From Costus lasius (Eukaryota; Streptophyta; Magnoliopsida; Zingiberales; Costaceae), in assembly GCA_027563935.2 (NCBI GenBank), contig CM050446.2, positions 125,504,499-125,568,498 on the forward strand: a stretch of 64,000 bases of DNA. Reading direction: 5' to 3'. Below the pieces are notes generated by a model. That model saw only the letters and a program-made list of their open reading frames with translations. It was not told the DNA's origin and searched no databases. Below are positions 12,901 to 25,401 of the stretch, piece after piece. Each line of letters starts with the position of its first letter. Within the stretch, counting starts at the first letter, position 1. The position numbers and the translations under genes were made by a program.

Positions 12901-15900
12901 CGCATTGTGGGTTAGGCCAGGGGGTATGTGGAGAACTTCATGGCACAGTGCACAACCAGTGCATTGGGCAAAAACCCCAGGCAGGGGTAGTATATGCACA
13001 TGGGGGTGTGCATATGCCTTGGTGCGGTGCATGGCAACTTCGGAGAGTATTACTCGACCCAGAAGAGCGTTGGAGTGCAGAAGCTTGTGCATTGGGCACA
13101 AAGCCATGGTGAAGACTGAGGCACAGGCAAGTGTCAAACCCGAGACCTAGTGGAGTGCCAGAGACCTGTGTGTGTTGGGACACCGACCCAGCATGCTAGT
13201 GTGCTAGTGTTGCTGTTACCTAGAGGAGGTGACCACTTGATGAAGCTCCCATGAGTACATTGGCACATGGAGGCTTGGTCTTGGTGGCGCCATGGATTTA
13301 GGACTCGGTCCGAAATCGGCCGTACTGGCAGGTTTGTACCGGTCCGGTGGAGGACCGGTCGCGGAGCACCGAGCAGAACACGTGGAAGGCGACAGCATGT
13401 GACAGAAGCTTCGATCCGCCGCCTGCGCTGCCGTCCGCTACCTCTACTGCTGCCGTCGGTACGCCAGTACTGTACTAGACCGGCTTTTTGAACCATGGGT
13501 GGCGCAAATCCAATTGGCTAAAAATAGCAATCTCAAAGAGGAAAACTTGCCTGAGAGGTAATTGCACAAGTGATCCACAATTCCATCCTTGCAAGAGCAG
13601 TGGCTTCTTCCTTGTAGGCGAGAATTCCTTGTGGGTGAATCCTCTTCCTTGACGAGAAGCCATTGCAAGAAATTGGCATCATCTTCACCAAATTCCGGTG
13701 ATCTCCCTTGAGAATTCTGGCGACCTTTGTGTATGGCAAAGAGAAGGGTTTCGGCTAGTGGTTAGTCGAAAGCCTTGGAAGAGATCTTCATCACCATCTC
13801 TTGGCGTGCGGTCAAGTGTGCTTTTCCGATCATCTTCATCATCTCAGAGAGGAGAATTTCCCAGCGAGCCTGAGTTTTGTTATAAACTCATAGGTACTTT
13901 CTCTTGTGGTTTAGATTGTACTTTAGTGATAGAACTTGGTGTGTGGCCAAGCCAAGGAAGGGTTTTGTATATCGATATTTTGTGCAGCAGTTGATAGATT
14001 TTTCCTCCGTTGTGGTTTTTGTGTGATTTGTGGTTGGCACATGTTGTTATAGGTGTGCTTTCAGGTTTCCTATCGCTAGACATATATTGCATAGAGTTTG
14101 CACATGTAGGGTTATATGTTGTTATAAGTCTAGTGTGCCTAGAATTGTGTAGGGTTATATGTGTCATGCATATGTATAGTGCGTTGGACTGTGTATTTGC
14201 ATAGGACACACTACTCTAAGTGTGCAAAGTGATTGGGGGCTTTGTCTAACTCAATCCTCCACTTGGGGGTCTTCTGCATATTCGAGCAAAGCAAAAGGGT
14301 GAAGAGTTTGTGTGCTCCAGAGATTGGGAGACGGTGAAACTTCATCAAAGCATAGTGGGGGTGCACTTTGGACAACTTGCAGGTGGGGTGCATACTTGGC
14401 AATTTGCGAAAAAGGGCAGCGCATCTTTGATTTGGCACTGAGGGCACAAAGAAAATATAAGTGGGGTGTTATGTTTTGGTGACTGTGTGGACGCTCAGGG
14501 GCTTGACACAATGTGCGCGAAGTTTTCATATTGTGGTTGTGTACGGGTAAGACAGTTGACAGTTGAGCATATACATTTCCATAGAGCGTATTAGTTGGTG
14601 AGCGAGGCTGATGGGTCTAGTATCCATGCCATCATACTATGTAACGCTACCACAAAAAATTAGGGCAAAATCAATGGTGTGATATCGTGATCACAACTTT
14701 GCAACACTCTTGTTTGTCATAGATATAGCATCTGAATTACTCATTGATATGACTCCTCATACTCCTTGCATAGTTTGACAGATTTCTTCCGGACTTGTGA
14801 GCATTTCGCAAAATCAAGCTAGCTACTAAAAAGATGTTGCTTAGCATAATGTTGCCACCCTATGCAATGCAATTACAATACATTGCTTATAGGAAAAGTT
14901 ATATGAGATTTAAGAGTCACCAATTGATTATTTGGGAGTTTATAAGAAAGATTGAGAGAGTTTGAGAATTCAAAGAGTATTTGAAAGATTCGAGAGTGCT
15001 TGAAGGGAGGATGGAAGAATGTTTTATAGGTTGAAATTGTTTTAAATGTTAGCATAAATGGTAAAAAAAGCTAATGATTGTTTAGAGAATCCAAATGACT
15101 AGAGATTTATCTGTTATATAAGTTTGAAAAGTACTTCTTAGCATGCTATAGATTGCTATAGAACACTGGTGTTGCATACCATATGGTATAATCACTACCC
15201 ATGCTTAATGTGAGATAGTAGTGGTTCACATGTCTGAGTCCTTTTTGAACCGGAGCATACACTCAGATATAGGTAGTTTATAAACGATGATTAATACATT
15301 ATGTGCCACATACAATCATTCAAAGTTTTAGCCAATTCAATACAAAAGCAACCAAAGAAGTTTAATGGAAGGGATTAATGCCAGTTTAATTTTGTATGAA
15401 GACCAAACATTTTGTATGGTTCAGTTAAACTAATAGGCAAATAAATGCACAAAAGCATGTACTGCATTTCAGATTACCTACAAATCCACCAGGACATAAA
15501 AGGTGAGTAGATACTAGATAACAATTGTTCAATTGTTTTCAAACAGTCTGCCAACCAGTAAATTGAATAACATAATAAACCACACACTGATTATTGCATA
15601 GCCAAGTGTTCCAACACCAAAAATTGATTAGTGAACACCAATCCAATCAAGTCATGGTAATAATCACCTACTTAATTGACAAAGATTTATTTAGATAATA
15701 TTTTGAAGAAAAGAATGGTTGAATCCTGTATAGCATATTACAAGTTTTCGGCAACTATCAAAATGCCTATACATCCAAAAATCTTTACTATCAAAATGCC
15801 TACCAAATTTTACTTTAAACACTAAATGAATTTCAGTTGATCTTGTACCATATAAAGGGAAAGCTTACATAACCTATAACAAACATGTAGTTAGTACCTA

Positions 15901-18900
15901 CAACTTTAAAATCTTTATATAGTCAAAAAATAACCTGGTTACCTACTCGTCACAATTCACACTCGAATTTAAGGCTCTTCCAATTAAAGCAAAAATAAAG
16001 ACATAAGGTAAATGACAAAACAAATATTATCCTAATGGGAAAAATATGAAACTTACAAGTTCTTGCATTTTGGAGCGGTAAAATTCAGTTTTCTCTTTGG
16101 ACTCCAATATTTCCTTCTCTAGTTCTTGCACCTTCATAAGAAAAAGCAAGGGAAAAATTTATTTATAACATTAAGAATTTAATAGGAACGGCAAGTCGAG
16201 CATTGATTACAATTAAAACTTTGAAGACCAGCCCATCTCTGAAACATGATACTATTGAATCCTTGACTTTAGTTCATTATGGAACTAAAACTCATTTCTA
16301 AATGCTTTAGGCTAGTGAATCAATGATATCGAGCCATTTTGTCAAGTTGAGTTCATCATGTAGCAACATTATGTTACAAAAAGGGTCAGTGACATAGTTT
16401 TATCCTTTCATTGTGTTATAATTAATTTCAATATGTCCATTTGTTATTGGGCTCATTTATGGAAATAAATGTTGAACATGATAAGGAATTAAGCCAAAGG
16501 CTTTCAGATAGTGCGCATAATTTGTGTTTGATGCCCTTTGAAGTAGCAAAGGAACGAGTTTCACATCTTCAAGCATAGATTCTCTCTATATAAAGGTGTG
16601 ATTTTTTTAACCTTCAGTTCAAGTTTGATACATGGGCTATCAAGACTAAGTGTTACATTGGAAAAGAATGAAATCATGAGTCATGACTAGACTTTTGATG
16701 CATCGTTGTTTACCCTTTTTTGTTAAGTAGTGCTGTTTAATAGAACATTATGTCGTGGTTGTTGACTAAATAGCCAGGGATCTAATGCTTTGCAAAATTT
16801 TTGTATGTTGATTTAACTAGTTGGTTTTTATAGACAGAGTAGGGTTTAGGTTTTCCGAAGTGAACAAACAAAAAACTCCGAGGGCCTCCTTCTATCAACT
16901 CGCAGGTAGTATGGAAAAATTGGCTATTGTACTTTTAACCACAACATAATTAGAAAATTACAAGTTGCATCTTTAAGAATGCACTAAACTAACCTAATTG
17001 ATAGAATCTTGGATCTTAGAAAAGTAAACATAAGAGACCAGAAATAAATAACTATTCAATACTAACTAGATCATAACAAGACATATGTATATCAACAACA
17101 GTACGTCAATCTGATTAGAACTGAAAGTAAATCATCTACTCTATCTATTTGATGAGAATTCATTTGTGTTTCTCACCGATTCGTCTTTCCCTTGAGTTTC
17201 TTTATTCAAGTAAAACTATGTAATATTTAATAAATTGAGCCTACAAATATCAAAGTAAAACTATATGCCAGATCACATTATCAAAATTGAAGGGTTCATT
17301 GAGTCCATAAGGGTCGAGATCTCCGGTGGATTCACAAGGATTGTGAAAAGCAACACACCCCTGTTAGGGTTCGCAAGCATTAGCACTAGGTGTGCAAGCA
17401 ATGCTCCCAGTAGTGTATACTGTCTAGACAGCACACCCGCCACCTATGAGATTTTGATAATGTGTTCCAGTAAATGTGAAGTGCATACACAAGGCTAAGC
17501 AATTAGGATTAAATTACTTTATAATTTATTTTGAAAGTATAACTACTCTTTTAACTAATTGCAATTTTATTATATAGCTAGAGCACTTTTTAGACTAAAA
17601 TATATATTAATGTAGTTACTACAATTTCTACGCTACAATAGCTTGATTATTTTATCTTTACTTTAAAATATTTATATCATAATAATTCATCATAATGCAT
17701 TATACTTTTAATTTATCATTACTGAGTAATTAATAACATGGACAATATATCAAATGAAATTTATTTTTAGATACTTTTATTAAACATCGAAATTTCTTTA
17801 ATGTTCAATTTACAAATTAACAAAATTCATTGTCATATATAAATATACATATATATCATCCTAGCTAAGATACACCATTACATAATGATTATATATGTAG
17901 CTAATGCAATTTATTTGATTTATATAATTTTATGAAAAAAACATTTACAGAATAAATTATTTTACTAATTATAATATTTATTTATTGTTCAATTTATAAA
18001 CTAATAAATTGTGTTACCTTATATATCTTCCTATTTACAGAATACCTCACTAAATAAGGATCGTATCTATAATCTTTATAAGATATGTATATTTATAATA
18101 TTTACAAAATGTGTATATTTACTTGTGCTTCTTGAATTTTGAAGCTAACAGCCAACAACATTGGCATAGCTTTGATTCATCCTGCCCAGCAAAACACTTG
18201 CCATTCACAGCTTGTTCTTTGGCCTCCGGCAAGCCTTCTCGTGTGGCCAAATCAAATTAGAGATCCAGTGGCGTGGAATAGCATGTTGATTGATTCCAAT
18301 TTCCAATTTAAATAAGCCAGCAGCATGGAGAAGAAGGTAGAAGAAAAGAAAAACTTGTTACTAGTAAGACCCTCCTCCCCCAAGTCTTCTTTTTATCTAC
18401 TTCTGTCGGTTAGGTGGTCCAAAATCACCTACCTTGGCCACCAATGTCAGCCATTAAAAGTTGTTATAACGATCCAAAAATATGATGTTGCGTAGCTCAT
18501 GGATAATATAAGCACTATATATACTAGTTATGGACATATATGGATCCCAAAATTAGTAAAAGGAGAGAAATGCCTAGTTTGTATACCCATATACACAAGA
18601 ATTACTTGGATCATCATAGTGAGTTCAAGAAACTCCTTAACGTATTTGAACTACTAGAATTCAATTACCATGGACTTTTATCATAAGTGGAGCTTCACAA
18701 GGTATATTTGAATTAAACTTGGGACTTTGAATCAGAAAAGTACATTTCAAATCAGAATTTTGGTCAGACATACAACATTTTCTTTAGCTTTGTTTGCACA
18801 TCTTGAAGAAAATTCAACCAGCATACCTTTTGTTACTACCGTTTCTATTTAAAAATGATCACATTTAGAAAGCAAACAACTTCAATACTTCTTGATTCAT

Positions 18901-21900
18901 AAAAGATAATTTTTTTTTCAGCATCAGTAAGAATATAAAGGTTTTCCCTTCATCGGGCTTCTAAAGCATGCATTTCAATCAACAGCAGAAAATGAAAAAA
19001 CATTGACATGATGGAATAAGTTCATCTCTAGGCAAATTGTTTACATATTAATAGAAACTTTCCGTTCATATTTTCAAATTTTTATTGTTCTTAATGAAGA
19101 ATAGTTTTGTTAGGATTGGCCGACCACAGGTCTCAATAATTTACTAATATCCTTCACCTCCATTGTCGGAATAGAGTGAACTCCAAACATAAAGTACATA
19201 GAAACAAGAAAAACCTCAAGCAAGGTCAATTTTCCACAACAGAATTCATAAAGATAGGCGAAGTTAAATTTCCCATGTTTAAAAAACTGATAATCATAGA
19301 TATAAGATGTCCACTCTTCTACAGTGACAAATCGCTTGCTTCTCATAGAGATAGAACTTACAAGCTATAATTTCATACTAGTTAAGAATAAAAGGATACA
19401 GATTTTGTACTGTCAAACAAGGTTTAAGAAACATTGACATTATGGAATCAGTTCATCCCAAGCCAAATTGTTTACATATTAATAGAAACTTGCTGCTCAT
19501 ATTTTCAAATTTTTATTGCTCTTAATGACTAGTTTTGTTAGGATTAGCTGGCCACATATCTCAATAATTTATTAATATCCTTCACCTCCAATGTCAGAAT
19601 TTAGAGTGAACTTCAAACATAAAGTACATAGAAATAAGAAAAAAAATTAAGAAAGATCAGTGTTCCATGACAGAATTCATAAAGAAGGGCGAAGGTAAAC
19701 TCCACATGTTTAAAAAACCGATGATCACATATATATAAGATGTTCACTATTTTACAGTGACAAATTCCTTGCTTCTGATAGAGAAAACTAATAAGCTATA
19801 ATTTCAGACTTGTTAAGGATAAAAGGATACAAAGTTTAAGAAACTGGTTTGGACTCGGACTGGTATCATAGGTTTTATATATAGAGAGAGAGAAAGAGTT
19901 AAATATAAACCGGTCATATTGCCCGGTATGAACCAGTTTTTAATTAGGCATAAAGCATCTACAAAAGTTGGTTTTGGGTACAAGCAACCAAGGCAAGTTG
20001 GTTTTGCTCCTGTAAAACAAAAGGTTGTACCAAAAAGAATCTAAAGTCTGAACTTCAGAAAGGAAGAAAAAATTAGGGGCAGGCCAAGAAATAATTAAAG
20101 GATTGCCAATGATGATGTTAGACAAACTTAAGCAAAATTGAACATCTGACCTCAGTCTAGGTGCTTTGAACATTGTACCAAAAGATAGAGCATTGTGCAT
20201 GAAAACGTGCTATAAGAAAATAAAAACAAAAATCTTCTACGAACTTGTGAGAAGCAATGCATACAAAAAAACTAAATAATCTAAAACGCTTAGGTTAGAA
20301 AAGTTAAACAATGATAAATGAGCAAAGAATACAAGCAAGGTATTATTTCTTAAATAGTCATGTCAAAGATCATTGCCATAAAACAGAAGATTACATACAA
20401 AATATGCATAAACCTTGGGACCATTTGATATAAGAGTACACACTTACCAAAGTAACAAATACTCCACAATAAGTTGCAAGGTAAATTATATATGATATTG
20501 TTTTAAGGTTCAAATCATCAGAGAATGTAAAGAATAAATACATTTTATGCATTCAACGGGACAACAAAAAAATGAGAATAAGAAAAACATATAATTTTAT
20601 TATATTTCTTGAATATGCTGCAGTGCCGGTGAATAGTTTGCAAGAATACATCTGATTGACTAGGCAAAACAAGTCAAATAAAGCAACTTATCACAGGTAA
20701 ACTCCGTCTTGACTAAATAAATTCTTCAAAAGCAATCCTTACATCTTATCTTAGAATGGTTGGGTGCAACTTTCAAACGTAAAAGCAAAAAATATGATCA
20801 AGAGACAAACCTTTTTTTCTGCATCTGATGCCTCCTGAGACTTGGAGTTCAGTGCGCTCTGTTCCTCCTTGCTGAGCTGATCAACCAAATATTTTTCCAA
20901 GACTGGTACTCTTGATTTTTGCTGTAGTGACTGAGTTGTACCGTCATCACCCTGCGGTGTTGTTTTCTGCATTTGTTGTTTTACTGGAGTAGCAAGCATT
21001 GTTGGCTGCGGAGTAGCTATCCCTTGTACCGACAATTAACCATCACAAGGTGTTAATGGATGAAAATTACAAGCTAAACAATTAATTAAATGAAGAGAGT
21101 ATAATATAGAAATAAGAAAAGGTGACAGTAGAATAGTAAAGGAGACATGATTTTACTATGGAAGTACCGGGTGTTGGTTTACTAAGAGGAGTTACCGGAC
21201 CACCATATCCGGTTACAGGTTGACTTGTAGCTAGTAGCAGAGTCTGATCTGTACTGACACTATCCGGAAGCACACTTGGAAGAGGATATTTTTCTCGGTG
21301 TCTCTCCATTAAATAGAGGGCAATACAGAACTCCCTAAGAGAAAGCATGCCATCATTGTCCTGATCAGATAAGTCCCATACCTGCTTTAAGACCTCTGAC
21401 AAAAAGGAAATAAACAATATTTTCAGAAATAGTAATTACCATGGTGACAACCATGAGAAGAAGATTTTTTATAGAAAAGATAATTTATGAGAAGTATAGA
21501 TAACATAAGTTGCAATTAAATAGTATGTAAAAGAGTAATATGATACAAAATAGTATGTAACAGAGTAACATATCGCATAAGTTAAAAATAACATCATTCA
21601 GTGAATTCAATAACTTAATAAAATGAATGCTTAAAACAGCATTTTTCAGGGTTTTACCTCTTGGTAGTCGCCAGCTAAGGAACAGATTCCGTGCCTCTTC
21701 TCCTGTGATTTTGCCATCTCTGTTATTGTCTACCTTGATAAATATTCCAAGATATCTCTGAATATCTGATTTAGTAAAGTTTGGCCACAAGAACGGGACC
21801 TGAGTGGAAGTAGGACCAGCACTTCCAACTGGGCCACTCGAAGAAGTCAATGCCAAATGACTCTGATTCATGTCCAATTGATTATGTTTGACCTGAGACA

Positions 21901-23341
21901 GAGGTTGTTGCAACTGGCTATCATTAGAAGGAACCAAAGCCACACTTTTCCGAGGATCAACTTCCAGGGGTTTGCTGGAATTCTGAGACCCAAAAATAGC
22001 AGGGACAGGAGTTGAAGAGTTAGGTGCAGTCCGTGAGAAGTTAGTTACAGTCTTTTCTTGCTTGGTTTCAGTTGTAGAAAACGCATCACCTCCAAAGCTT
22101 GAGTCAGAAGAAAAACCATTGTCAGCTAAAACTAAAGATCTTGAATCTGACTGCAAAGATGGCAAGGTAGAATCTCTAGGTTTTGATGGTCCAGGAGCTG
22201 ATCCAAAGTTTGATGCACCAAATCCATAAGCCAAAGGGGGAACTCCCATAACAGAAGTTTGTGCAGTTTCTTGTAATAAAGCTCCACTATTCCTAGCACT
22301 GAACCAATCAGTTGAAACGCTTACAAAACCTGAACCTGGGGGATGTGAAATCCCGGGGCCACTGCCACTGGGTGGAACTTGTCCAGAAGCAGCATATGGT
22401 GTGGGCGGAGGTGGTCTCATCAAATGGTTTCCAGAAGGAGAAGAATACTGGCTACCGCTACTATTTGGGAGTGGTGGTTGACCCCTTACACCAGGATTAG
22501 CCGGTCCCATGCCACCCATCTGAGATGATGGAGTCGTTGCTGGAAACCTCATCTGAGATGCATTGTCAGGCAGAGTATCAACCTTTGGTACAGGAATTTT
22601 AGCTCCTTCAGGGGATCTAAAGACTGTCTGGACTATATTAGGTGTAAGTTCAATTCCTCTCTGTGCAACTGTTACAAGTTTGAGGGCATTATAGAATTCC
22701 TCGCGCATAAGAAAACCGGCTCGTTTCTGATCAGCATACATCCAGATCTGTACAAACAAGAATAGTAGACATAGAAATAGCATAAGGGGTAGCTTTTCAG
22801 TCTAAAGAGCCATGCAAAAAGTATATATTTCACTTATATTCCAAGTGGAATACCATAAAAAAATCCAGACAGAAATAAGGTCCAAAACACCCATACAGAA
22901 GTCCACTAAACCAAAAGTATAATCGCAAGAAGACCAAAGTAAATAAATGTAGCATTTCAATACAATAAGCAAACACTAGATGAAAGTTCATAACTCAATT
23001 GGAACTCCCCTGTACTATTGTAAATCTAATTAGATAACATAGTCAGGAGAACCACAAGAAGATGCAGGATTGACATCCAAGGATAACAAAGTCACGATGA
23101 TCCGTGGTTCAAGGGAAGCAGCACAAATAAAATATCAACTACCATGGAAATTTTAACCTCGTCAAATTGATTAATAATATTCCATCAGTACCTGAGCCAA
23201 AACATGTCTAGGCAAATTGAATCCCTGAAAGAAAGCAACCGCCTCATTGCTGCTAATCCTTCCGTCCCGATCCAAATCGGCTCTCGCGAAGTATGCATCG
23301 AACAACCCCAAATCGGCCGCTCGATCCGGCCGCACCGCCAT
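6929..23341 (-). CDS. EH-domain endocytic protein, EH1/EH2 Pan1-type (TPLATE complex subunit), 5' nine coding exons, C-terminus missing
   Basis: Exons, read on the minus strand: 23341-23192, 22747-21658, 21395-21168, 21022-20811, 16131-16057, 11908-11837, 7376-7278, 7185-7114 and 7043-6929. Every junction has GT/AG and the phases join into one ~704-residue frame. The start ATG (23341) opens MAVRPDRAADLGLFDAYFAR. EH domain 1 is residues ~10-95, with EF-hand loop D22-E33 (DLDRDGRISSNE). A Pro/Ser/Gly-rich linker covers ~100-365. EH domain 2 is ~370-460, with loops D390-E401 (DNNRDGKITGEE) and D424-E435 (DQDNDGMLSLRE). A coiled coil runs from ~515 to 700. This order matches plant EH1/Pan1 and EH2/Pan1, which in Arabidopsis act in clathrin-mediated endocytosis and actin-linked autophagy at the plasma membrane and bind cargo or partners through the EH domains. 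The last exon stops at ...TLIELPFG with a donor site. The family's acidic tryptophan-rich DEDW-type tail is not found in 1-6928, so further exons probably lie left of the window. Seen: exons and domains. Inferred: function. Confidence 0.93.
7377..11836 (-). other. Intron 6 of the EH-domain gene (4460 bp)
   Basis: It is bounded by GT at 11836-11835 and AG at 7378-7377 on the minus strand. The sequence is AT-rich. It contains a short, unassigned open stretch on the minus strand at about 7719-8087 (122 codons) without recognisable domains, and a 'cggttt'-type degenerate repeat at about 11515-11620. No gene is supported. Confidence 0.8.
12720..14600. repeat. Probable TE-derived insertion in intron 5, class unresolved
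   Basis: Composition changes from AT-rich intron to GC-richer, CpG-containing sequence. The left side begins near 'tgtgacaccagggactg', which resembles LTR starts (TGTGACACC), and there are internal repeats of 'gtgcattgggca' (about 12959 and 13088). I found no PBS, polypurine tract, coding domain or target duplication, so the limits and class are only guesses. Confidence 0.35.
13291..13497. mobile_element. hAT-like MITE, copy 3
   Basis: It starts CATGGATTTAGGACTCGG and ends GGCTTTTTGAACCATG, with inverted CATGG/CCATG ends. It is flanked by a perfect 8-bp duplication, GGTGGCGC, at 13283-13290 and 13498-13505. The interior has repeated accggtcc and ggtccgg motifs and no coding capacity. The ends and TSD length match copies 1 and 2. 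Confidence 0.78.
19000..19841. repeat. Tandem duplication of a ~430-bp unit in intron 4
   Basis: Copy 1 (19000-19430) and copy 2 (19431-19841) share long matches in the same order: 'ttgtttacatattaatagaa', 'tatccttcacctcca', 'aacataaagtacatagaaa' and 'cagtgacaaat'. They end with '...ttaagaa'. Copy 2 lacks a ~20-bp piece near its end and has many substitutions, so the duplication is not recent. Confidence 0.88.
19845..19940. repeat. Short inverted-end repeat of the 'cggtaccg' type
   Basis: The left end aactggtttggactcgg and the right end cggtatgaaccagttttt are inverted relative to each other around a short GA-rich centre (gagagagagaaagag). No target duplication is seen; it is probably a decayed MITE. 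Confidence 0.45.
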
Positions 23342-23760
23342 TTCCCACACGAGAAGAAAGTGAAAGTCACATATCAAACCACAAGATCTAACCAACTGAT
23401 GCCAGAACCACGAGATTACACAGAGGGACGAAAAGATCGAGAAAGTCGACAGGAGCAAGAATTTAGGGTCTTTTTCGAGATCGATGAGAGATTCGAGGGG
23501 AAGATCGGGGGGTTACGCAATCGAGGGTAGGGCAAATAGCTAAGATATCGAGGGAGTTTTCTGAAACCCCGCTCGACCAAGGAAGCGATCGAGATCGAGA
23601 AGCGAGAGAATAAGTCTGGGATCGTAGTGATGGAAATTTTGAAGCAGATCAGAAATAGCGATCTGCTTCATGGAAATTTTGAAGCAGATCAGAAATAGCT
23701 AAGATATCGACGGCGGCGACGAGCAATGGGACCATGGCGACGGCGGCGACAGTGTCAAAA
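23342..23760 (-). promoter_or_regulatory. Probable 5' UTR and proximal promoter of the EH-domain gene
   Basis: This is the stretch immediately upstream of the start codon (ATG at 23341, minus strand). It is rich in ag/ga on the plus strand, so the transcript-sense strand is CT-rich, as plant leaders often are. It contains a 39-bp duplication (23633-23711). No TATA box or start site could be fixed by eye, so the limits are inferred. Confidence 0.4.
23633..23711. repeat. 39-bp direct duplication upstream of the EH-domain gene
   Basis: The phrase 'ggaaattttgaagcagatca' followed by 'gaaatagc' occurs twice in immediate succession, separated by 'gatctgcttcat'. Since gatctgcttc is also the reverse complement of gaagcagatc, the unit contains an inverted repeat as well. 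Confidence 0.85.
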
Positions 23761-24999
23761 CTTTGGAGTTACGACAATCTGGCTAAAGCATATTAGTGGT
23801 TAGTGGGTATAAGATAAAGTTTGTAAATAGTTAATGTATATTCGATTAGTGAGCCGGCGTATTGGGTTAGTGGGTATGGGTTTCAGGTTATAGGTAATGG
23901 GTCGTGGGTAGCGTATATTAAATATAAATTATTATTTATAATTTATAAATTTATTATATATATTCTGATTCAGGGTAATAAATATTCGATCTTTATTACT
24001 TGAATTTAACATGAGTAGTATAAATTTTACTTATACCTGAACATTAATAAGTACTTAATTACTTATAAATGAGTTTGAATAGGATGGATACTTGCTAAAA
24101 TACTACTCAGCTAGCTGTTATGATCATAAATGGCGATTTGCTTTATGGATAACTAGAGAAGATTTGGAGGGAGATGGGACGATCGACTGGTGGCCAGACC
24201 AATCTAGGTCTAGTGAGAGGTAGAGGACATTAGTTGGATAATAGATGATGATGTTAGTGGAACATATTGTTGGTGCCAACGTGGCTTAACACACATAGCA
24301 TGGTGATTATTTTGTGCTATGGACAAACTCTTTAAATTTGAGCGGCAATAAGAAGCGACCAAAGTAACAGCTAATTATTGAATATGTTATGTGCAAAACA
24401 CTCGTTCTTTAGTCTGATGTTGTCTTTCTCTGGTTCTTTTTTAAAATGAATAGTTTTAAGACAAATTATACTCTCTTATAGATTAGAAACCATTTTCATA
24501 ATATGGGCATTTAAGTGGAGAAAAATTTTTAGTCAAGGTACCTTAAAAATCTTAAGCACTTATTTGAGAGTTGTCTATTTTCTAGAGTATGTAACTTATT
24601 TTAAGATTTAGAAAGAGATAGGCTATTCTATGCCCTAGTGAGTTTGCTTAGAAATTTTTCTCCGATCATTCTTGGCGACCATAGTGAGCAGTCAACTAGG
24701 CGAGACAGTACCATGAATTATTCAAAATGGCGTGTGCCGAAATATTTATGAGCTAAAAAGAGGTCAATTTAGGTGGGAGTTATTTCTTTCCATATAGTTT
24801 CATCAAATTATTTCAATAAAATAATTAAATTAAAACACATTTAAGATATTATATGTCAATATGAAATATTTTTAAAAATATGTAATAAATAAATAAACTT
24901 GAGAGTATATCTCTCAAAATATAATTGAGCCGTGATAAACTTAAAGACGCACATTTAGTAACAAGTTTTACATTGTAAATGTCCTAGGCATGGTCCTAG
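23761..24999. other. Intergenic AT-rich sequence
   Basis: It lies between the EH-domain gene's upstream region and the left end of the Mutator-like element. I see no coding region, RNA gene or clear element here. Confidence 0.6.
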
Positions 25000-25271
25000 G
25001 AATCTTCGGCACAGTGGCTAATCCACCATTTAAACGAATCATAAAGACCCCATTTTTATGTGTGTATCCCAAAGCTATGATGGCATTATGAAATGGTGCT
25101 AAAGCCGAGTGCCTTTGGCCATCCGTCAATGCTCCATCATTGTAACCTTTTATACCCAAACCAACTATGATGATCTCCTCTTTTCCTTTCTCTTATCCTG
25201 CTCTCACTTTGACTTCATCCCGCTCCGACTTCATCCAGTCTCTCTCACCCCAAAAAACAAAAAACCCTAAA
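25000..25271. repeat. Left terminal inverted repeat of the MULE
   Basis: It starts gaatcttcggcacagtggc and matches the reverse complement of 36000-36245 with scattered substitutions and small indels. It includes a chance open frame that also appears, diverged, in the other arm; this reflects the repeat and not a gene. Confidence 0.78.
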
Positions 25272-25401
25272 ACCTCCCTCGCTTCGACTTCGCCTAGTGT
25301 CTCTGTCGGTAAGACTTTGTTAGCCCAACACCTTCGTCTAGCATTTTTGACCCAACATTTTTGTTCAGCATTCTCGTCCAACGTCTTCGCCCCCGTCTCC
25401 G

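Larger units (their letters stand above)
11909..16056 (-). other. Intron 5 of the EH-domain gene (4148 bp)
   Basis: It is bounded by GT at 16056-16055 and AG at 11910-11909 on the minus strand. It carries hAT-like MITE copy 3 (13291-13497) inside a moderately GC-rich inserted stretch (~12720-14600) that looks unlike the AT-rich intron around it. An unassigned 141-codon minus-strand open frame (12157-12582) also lies here. Confidence 0.8.
16132..20810 (-). other. Intron 4 of the EH-domain gene (4679 bp)
   Basis: It is bounded by GT at 20810-20809 and AG at 16133-16132 on the minus strand. The sequence is AT-rich, with a ~430-bp tandem duplication (19000-19841) followed by a degenerate 'aactggtt...aaccagttt' repeat (~19845-19940). 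No gene is supported. Confidence 0.85.

Noticed and set aside
12775..13496. Overlapping 80-120-codon frames on both strands
   Set aside because: In GC-rich repeat DNA spanning a MITE; the frames cross the MITE boundary and show no family resemblance.
23204..23530. 108-codon plus-strand frame over exon 1
   Set aside because: Antisense shadow of the EH-domain first exon and leader.
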